64,000 nucleotides of DNA, taken from positions 50,955 to 114,954 of the forward strand of contig JAJCYA010000033.1 in the NCBI GenBank assembly GCA_029263095.1. The letters are read 5' to 3'. Positions 61,156 to 64,000 of this stretch are shown here, piece by piece. Both the position numbers and the translations under genes were made by a program. How positions within the stretch are numbered: position 1 is the first letter of the stretch; every line of letters starts with the position of its first letter. This DNA comes from Acidimicrobiia bacterium (lineage in GTDB: Bacteria > Actinomycetota > Acidimicrobiia > Spongiisociales > UBA11373). The notes beneath the pieces are model-generated. The model saw nothing but the letters and a program-made list of their open reading frames with translations. It was not told the origin of the DNA and made no database searches.

Positions 61156-64000
61156 ATGGGCTGTAGAGCCTCTCCAACGCGGCTAGGTAGGCGATCTCTG
61201 CATGGCTGCCCGTCGCGATCAAGGCCATGCTCCGCCGAGCTACGGCGTTGATGTAGTAGCCGGAGTGACCCTCCGCGGCTCCGACATCCAGGATCAGCGC
61301 ACCAACGAGTCTCTCCGGTGGTGCGCCGTGCGGGTGATAGTCCGCGACCGGGTCGTTTCGAGCGTGACCCACCCAAAACGCGCCTGGACCCAAACCAATG
61401 GCGGCGGGGTCAAACTCCGGTACCCCTGCGGAGCCAATGTGGATCGAAGCATCCACGACCTTGCCGAGGCCGTGATCGCGCAACGCGTATCCGGTGGTGG
61501 TCGACCCGTAGCTGTGAGAGATGGTGGTGACTCTCGCAGAGTGGAGCAACAGCGACTCGATCTGGGCAACAAGGCTGCCCGAGCTGCCTTGCGCCCTCCC
61601 GGGCGTCAACGCCTCGAGATGCGATGGTGGATCCCCGCACAGACACATGAATACAGCGTTGGTAGCGCCTCCGCTCCTTTTGTTCATCTCCTGCCACAAG
61701 GACAAGCCGTTCCTGAGTTGATTCATCGTCATGTTGTCCCCGTTGTTCCCAGTCCCGGGCACCATGATCACGATACTGTCTGAGGATGGATCGCCGATCC
61801 AGCGCCCACGAACACCATTGATGTTGCCCGGAATGCGTTGAACAGGTTTCCGACCGACGGACGTGCACCGGTACGTACCGGCAATGCACGCCGCGTGCCC
61901 GCTCGGATCAGTCAGCCGCACCGGATTCCCGCGCACATACGCATACCGGTTGAGGTCGGCGATCGCTGACGGGTCGGGCACGATGGTGTCGGCGGAGATG
62001 AATCGCATCAGGGTCGGCGAGTAGTAGCGCGCCCCGTAATACGACAAACCGGACGGATCCGACTGCTGGCCGGTAAACCCACGGTCACCCGAGAACACAC
62101 CCGTCGCATGCCGCACCTGCCCGTACGGCTCATGCAACCGGGTACCGGTCACTGTCCCAGCGCCAGTCGGATCGAACGCCACCGACGGTGATCCGAGATG
62201 ATCCGCCAACACCACACTCAGACTCGTCTGAGTACCAACAGTGGTGCGGATGATGGTGTCACCACCGAACCCGTAGTAGGTCCGGGCGGTCCCGTCCGGA
62301 TCGATCTCAACGTCACCCAGATACACGACGGCATCGACCGGTGGCGTCTCGATCAGGATCGTCACGCCGGGTGTTGGAGTCCAGGTATTTGTCTGTGAGT
62401 CAGCATGGGGGGCAGTGTCAGGCCATTCGGTACCGTCGGTAAACGTCGGATCAGCAAACACGTCGCCGGCCCCGTTCGTTCCGTTGGCGAACCGGGCCCA
62501 ATACAGCCGACCATCCAGATCATTGAGACCATCAGAATCCGACCCAACACGCAGCTGCGTCTTCGTCAAAGTGACCGGCTCAATGTTCGGCAGGATCGGG
62601 TCCCCCAACGGTGAATACGTCGGCGCAGTATCAGCCGGATCGCCACTCACATCGGCATAAAAGAACGACACACCACCAGTACCACTCCACCCGACCTTGA
62701 ACGCATAATCAGACGTGTTACCGGCACCCAACCCCGGCACCACCACCGACGTAAACGTCGTAGTGGCATCACCATCAGAATGATCCGTCAACACCACCTC
62801 AAGCTTGTTCGCAGCCGTCACATACCCATCCACACTGAACTCCGCCGGCTCCGAGAGCAATGCGAGGGTTGTTGCCATCCGTGCGTCCCACTGGCTGTAG
62901 CTCGAAATCATGTACCCAGGATTCTCCGTTGCCGAGCCCGAGCCCGGCTTTTCGCTGATACGGGCACAGTCACCGGCTCCGGTACCACCATTGCGATTCG
63001 TATACGCCCAAGGACCATGCGGATTCGTGCACTGGGCCGTCCCAGCAGCCACCCACTTATCGGCCGCAGTCAACGCCCGGCTCGCCGTCGTACCAGGAGG
63101 ATCATTCGAAGCCTGCAGATTGTTGACAGCATCAATACTGCCAACCCCGGTCCAAGACGACCACGCGATATACCACTGCCGAGCGGCTCCCCAGTTGATC
63201 GTCGTGTCACTCACAGGGCCATCGAAGAGCCGGTAATACAACGTCGCGGCCCCAGGGCCCCCGCCGCCGATCAGCCGAGTCCAACCTGGGATCTCGTCGG
63301 GCCAATCAGTCTGGAACGTCTGAACGGCAATCACGACCGCAGCGTCATCCGCCGCGTTCGACGTCGATAGCACGAACGAGGACGACGCCGTGTAGCCCTG
63401 CCACCCCGTGTCATATGTGACCGCAGCACCCATATTCTGATCGATCATCGAAAACAGCGACTCCCGCACCCCACCGCTCGGCCTACCGGCAAACTCCACC
63501 GCGAAATCGGCGGCAATCCCAGGGTCGAACCCCACACCGGCGGTCTCCACCAAGCCATCGACACCCTCCGAATCCACGAACTGTGCAATAGGCGTGGTCT
63601 CACCGATCGTCACGCCGGGTGTTGGGGTCCAGGTGTTGGCCTGCGAATCAGCATGGGGAGCAGTATCGGGCCACTCAGTACCGTCAGTAAACGTCGGATC
63701 AGCAAACACACTGCCAGCCTCATCACGGAACCGGGCCCAATACAGCCGACCATCCAGATCACTGAGACCCCCAGAATCCGACCCAACACGCAACTGCGTC
63801 TTCGACAACGACACCGGCTCAATCCCAGTCGAAACCGTCGTACCCAACGCCGTGTACGTCGGCGCAGTATCAGCCGGATCGCCACTCACATCGGCATAAA
63901 AGAACGACACACCACCAGTACCACTCCACCCGACCTTGAACGCAAAGTCAGAGGCATTCCCAGCCGTCAGACCCGGCACCGCCACCGACGTGAACGTGGT
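61145..64000 (-). CDS. Rhs-type polymorphic toxin with an alpha/beta-hydrolase tip (partial, N terminus off window)
   Basis: At least 951 residues, open to the window edge. Counting from the right, two copies of a beta-rich domain of about 140 residues (AFKVGWSGTGGVSFFYADVS, TQLRVGSDS.GL.DLDGRLYWARF) flank a unique region. An Rhs core then ends at LSYYGARYYSPTLMRFISAD and the DPSG junction. The last 250 residues form an alpha/beta hydrolase: VPGTGNNGDN, nucleophile Ser in ISHSYGSTTTGY, GSAGV, Asp in ARNDPVADYHPHG and His in GHSGYY. This resembles DUF1023-type hydrolases. The tip would be the toxin. Confidence 0.85.
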   Translation of the reverse strand, partial: TTFTSVAVPGLTAGNASDFAFKVGWSGTGGVSFFYADVSGDPADTAPTYTALGTTVSTGIEPVSLSKTQLRVGSDSGGLSDLDGRLYWARFRDEAGSVFADPTFTDGTEWPDTAPHADSQANTWTPTPGVTIGETTPIAQFVDSEGVDGLVETAGVGFDPGIAADFAVEFAGRPSGGVRESLFSMIDQNMGAAVTYDTGWQGYTASSSFVLSTSNAADDAAVVIAVQTFQTDWPDEIPGWTRLIGGGGPGAATLYYRLFDGPVSDTTINWGAARQWYIAWSSWTGVGSIDAVNNLQASNDPPGTTASRALTAADKWVAAGTAQCTNPHGPWAYTNRNGGTGAGDCARISEKPGSGSATENPGYMISSYSQWDARMATTLALLSEPAEFSVDGYVTAANKLEVVLTDHSDGDATTTFTSVVVPGLGAGNTSDYAFKVGWSGTGGVSFFYADVSGDPADTAPTYSPLGDPILPNIEPVTLTKTQLRVGSDSDGLNDLDGRLYWARFANGTNGAGDVFADPTFTDGTEWPDTAPHADSQTNTWTPTPGVTILIETPPVDAVVYLGDVEIDPDGTARTYYGFGGDTIIRTTVGTQTSLSVVLADHLGSPSVAFDPTGAGTVTGTRLHEPYGQVRHATGVFSGDRGFTGQQSDPSGLSYYGARYYSPTLMRFISADTIVPDPSAIADLNRYAYVRGNPVRLTDPSGHAACIAGTYRCTSVGRKPVQRIPGNINGVRGRWIGDPSSDSIVIMVPGTGNNGDNMTMNQLRNGLSLWQEMNKRSGGATNAVFMCLCGDPPSHLEALTPGRAQGSSGSLVAQIESLLLHSARVTTISHSYGSTTTGYALRDHGLGKVVDASIHIGSAGVPEFDPAAIGLGPGAFWVGHARNDPVADYHPHGAPPERLVGALILDVGAAEGHSGYYINAVARRSMALIATGSHAEIAYLAALERLYSPYDK
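62616..62705. repeat. Repeat within the Rhs gene, copy A core
   Basis: These 90 bp are identical to 63855-63944. They are the core of a longer pair (about 62357-62770 and 63605-64000) encoding the two beta-rich domains. Such near-identity suggests recent duplication or gene conversion. Confidence 0.9.
63855..63944. repeat. Repeat within the Rhs gene, copy B core
   Basis: Identical over 90 bp to 62616-62705, 1239 bp apart. The copy runs off the right edge of the window. Confidence 0.9.

Overview
The window is high-GC, densely packed bacterial chromosome that looks actinobacterial. It carries a mycothiol glycosyltransferase (mshA), a homologue of the c-di-GMP-dependent anti-sigma factor RsiG, a Rex redox repressor and an MmyB-type regulator. 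Several starts have TANNNT -10 hexamers placed so close that the mRNAs would be leaderless or nearly so. The bc complex is of the cytochrome b6 type rather than the usual actinobacterial qcrCAB type, which suggests a deep-branching class such as Acidimicrobiia. That placement is inference.

Layout. 1-3.2 kb: a carbohydrate ABC importer (two permeases, lipoprotein binding protein). 3.3-4.4 kb: a bactofilin-like membrane protein. 4.4-19.0 kb: a complete 14-gene complex I operon (nuoA-N) on the minus strand, most junctions being ATGA or TGATG overlaps. 19.2-20.9 kb: a DUF1761-like protein and a geranylgeranyl/menaquinone-reductase-like flavoprotein. 21.1-25.6 kb: a HEAT-repeat protein coupled to an HD-GYP protein, then a threonine aldolase.

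25.7-34.4 kb is the most unusual block: two divergent respiratory operons. One encodes a CcoN-CcoO fusion in which the six haem/copper histidines appear to be replaced, and a membrane cytochrome c. The other encodes a membrane protein, a 2x[4Fe-4S] ferredoxin, a split cytochrome b6/subunit IV, a Rieske protein, a dihaem cytochrome c and a small membrane protein. A roughly 30-45-residue helical module occurs twice in the cytochrome c and once at the N terminus of subunit IV, each time next to Ala/Pro-rich linkers. I read this as an atypical menaquinol:cytochrome c supercomplex. Rex lies just downstream.

35-47 kb: an aminotransferase coupled to glutamate synthase, a small glutaredoxin, a SAM hydrolase, a Clp1-like P-loop protein, an MmyB regulator with a palindromic operator, and a chorismate mutase-prephenate dehydratase-DAHP synthase triple fusion. 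48-52.7 kb: a minus-strand operon M23 peptidase > RsiG-like > asparaginase > acetyltransferase > mshA. 52.8-60.6 kb: HisC-like aminotransferase, a MaoC dehydratase coupled to a MoaD-membrane fusion, and tyrosine catabolism (fumarylacetoacetase, HPPD, an HMG-CoA-lyase-like protein with an apparent CTG start), interspersed with short MITE-like repeats. 60.6-64 kb: the C-terminal part of an Rhs-type polymorphic toxin with an alpha/beta-hydrolase tip, overlapped by a small lipoprotein gene.

I saw no tRNA, rRNA, CRISPR array or transposase gene.
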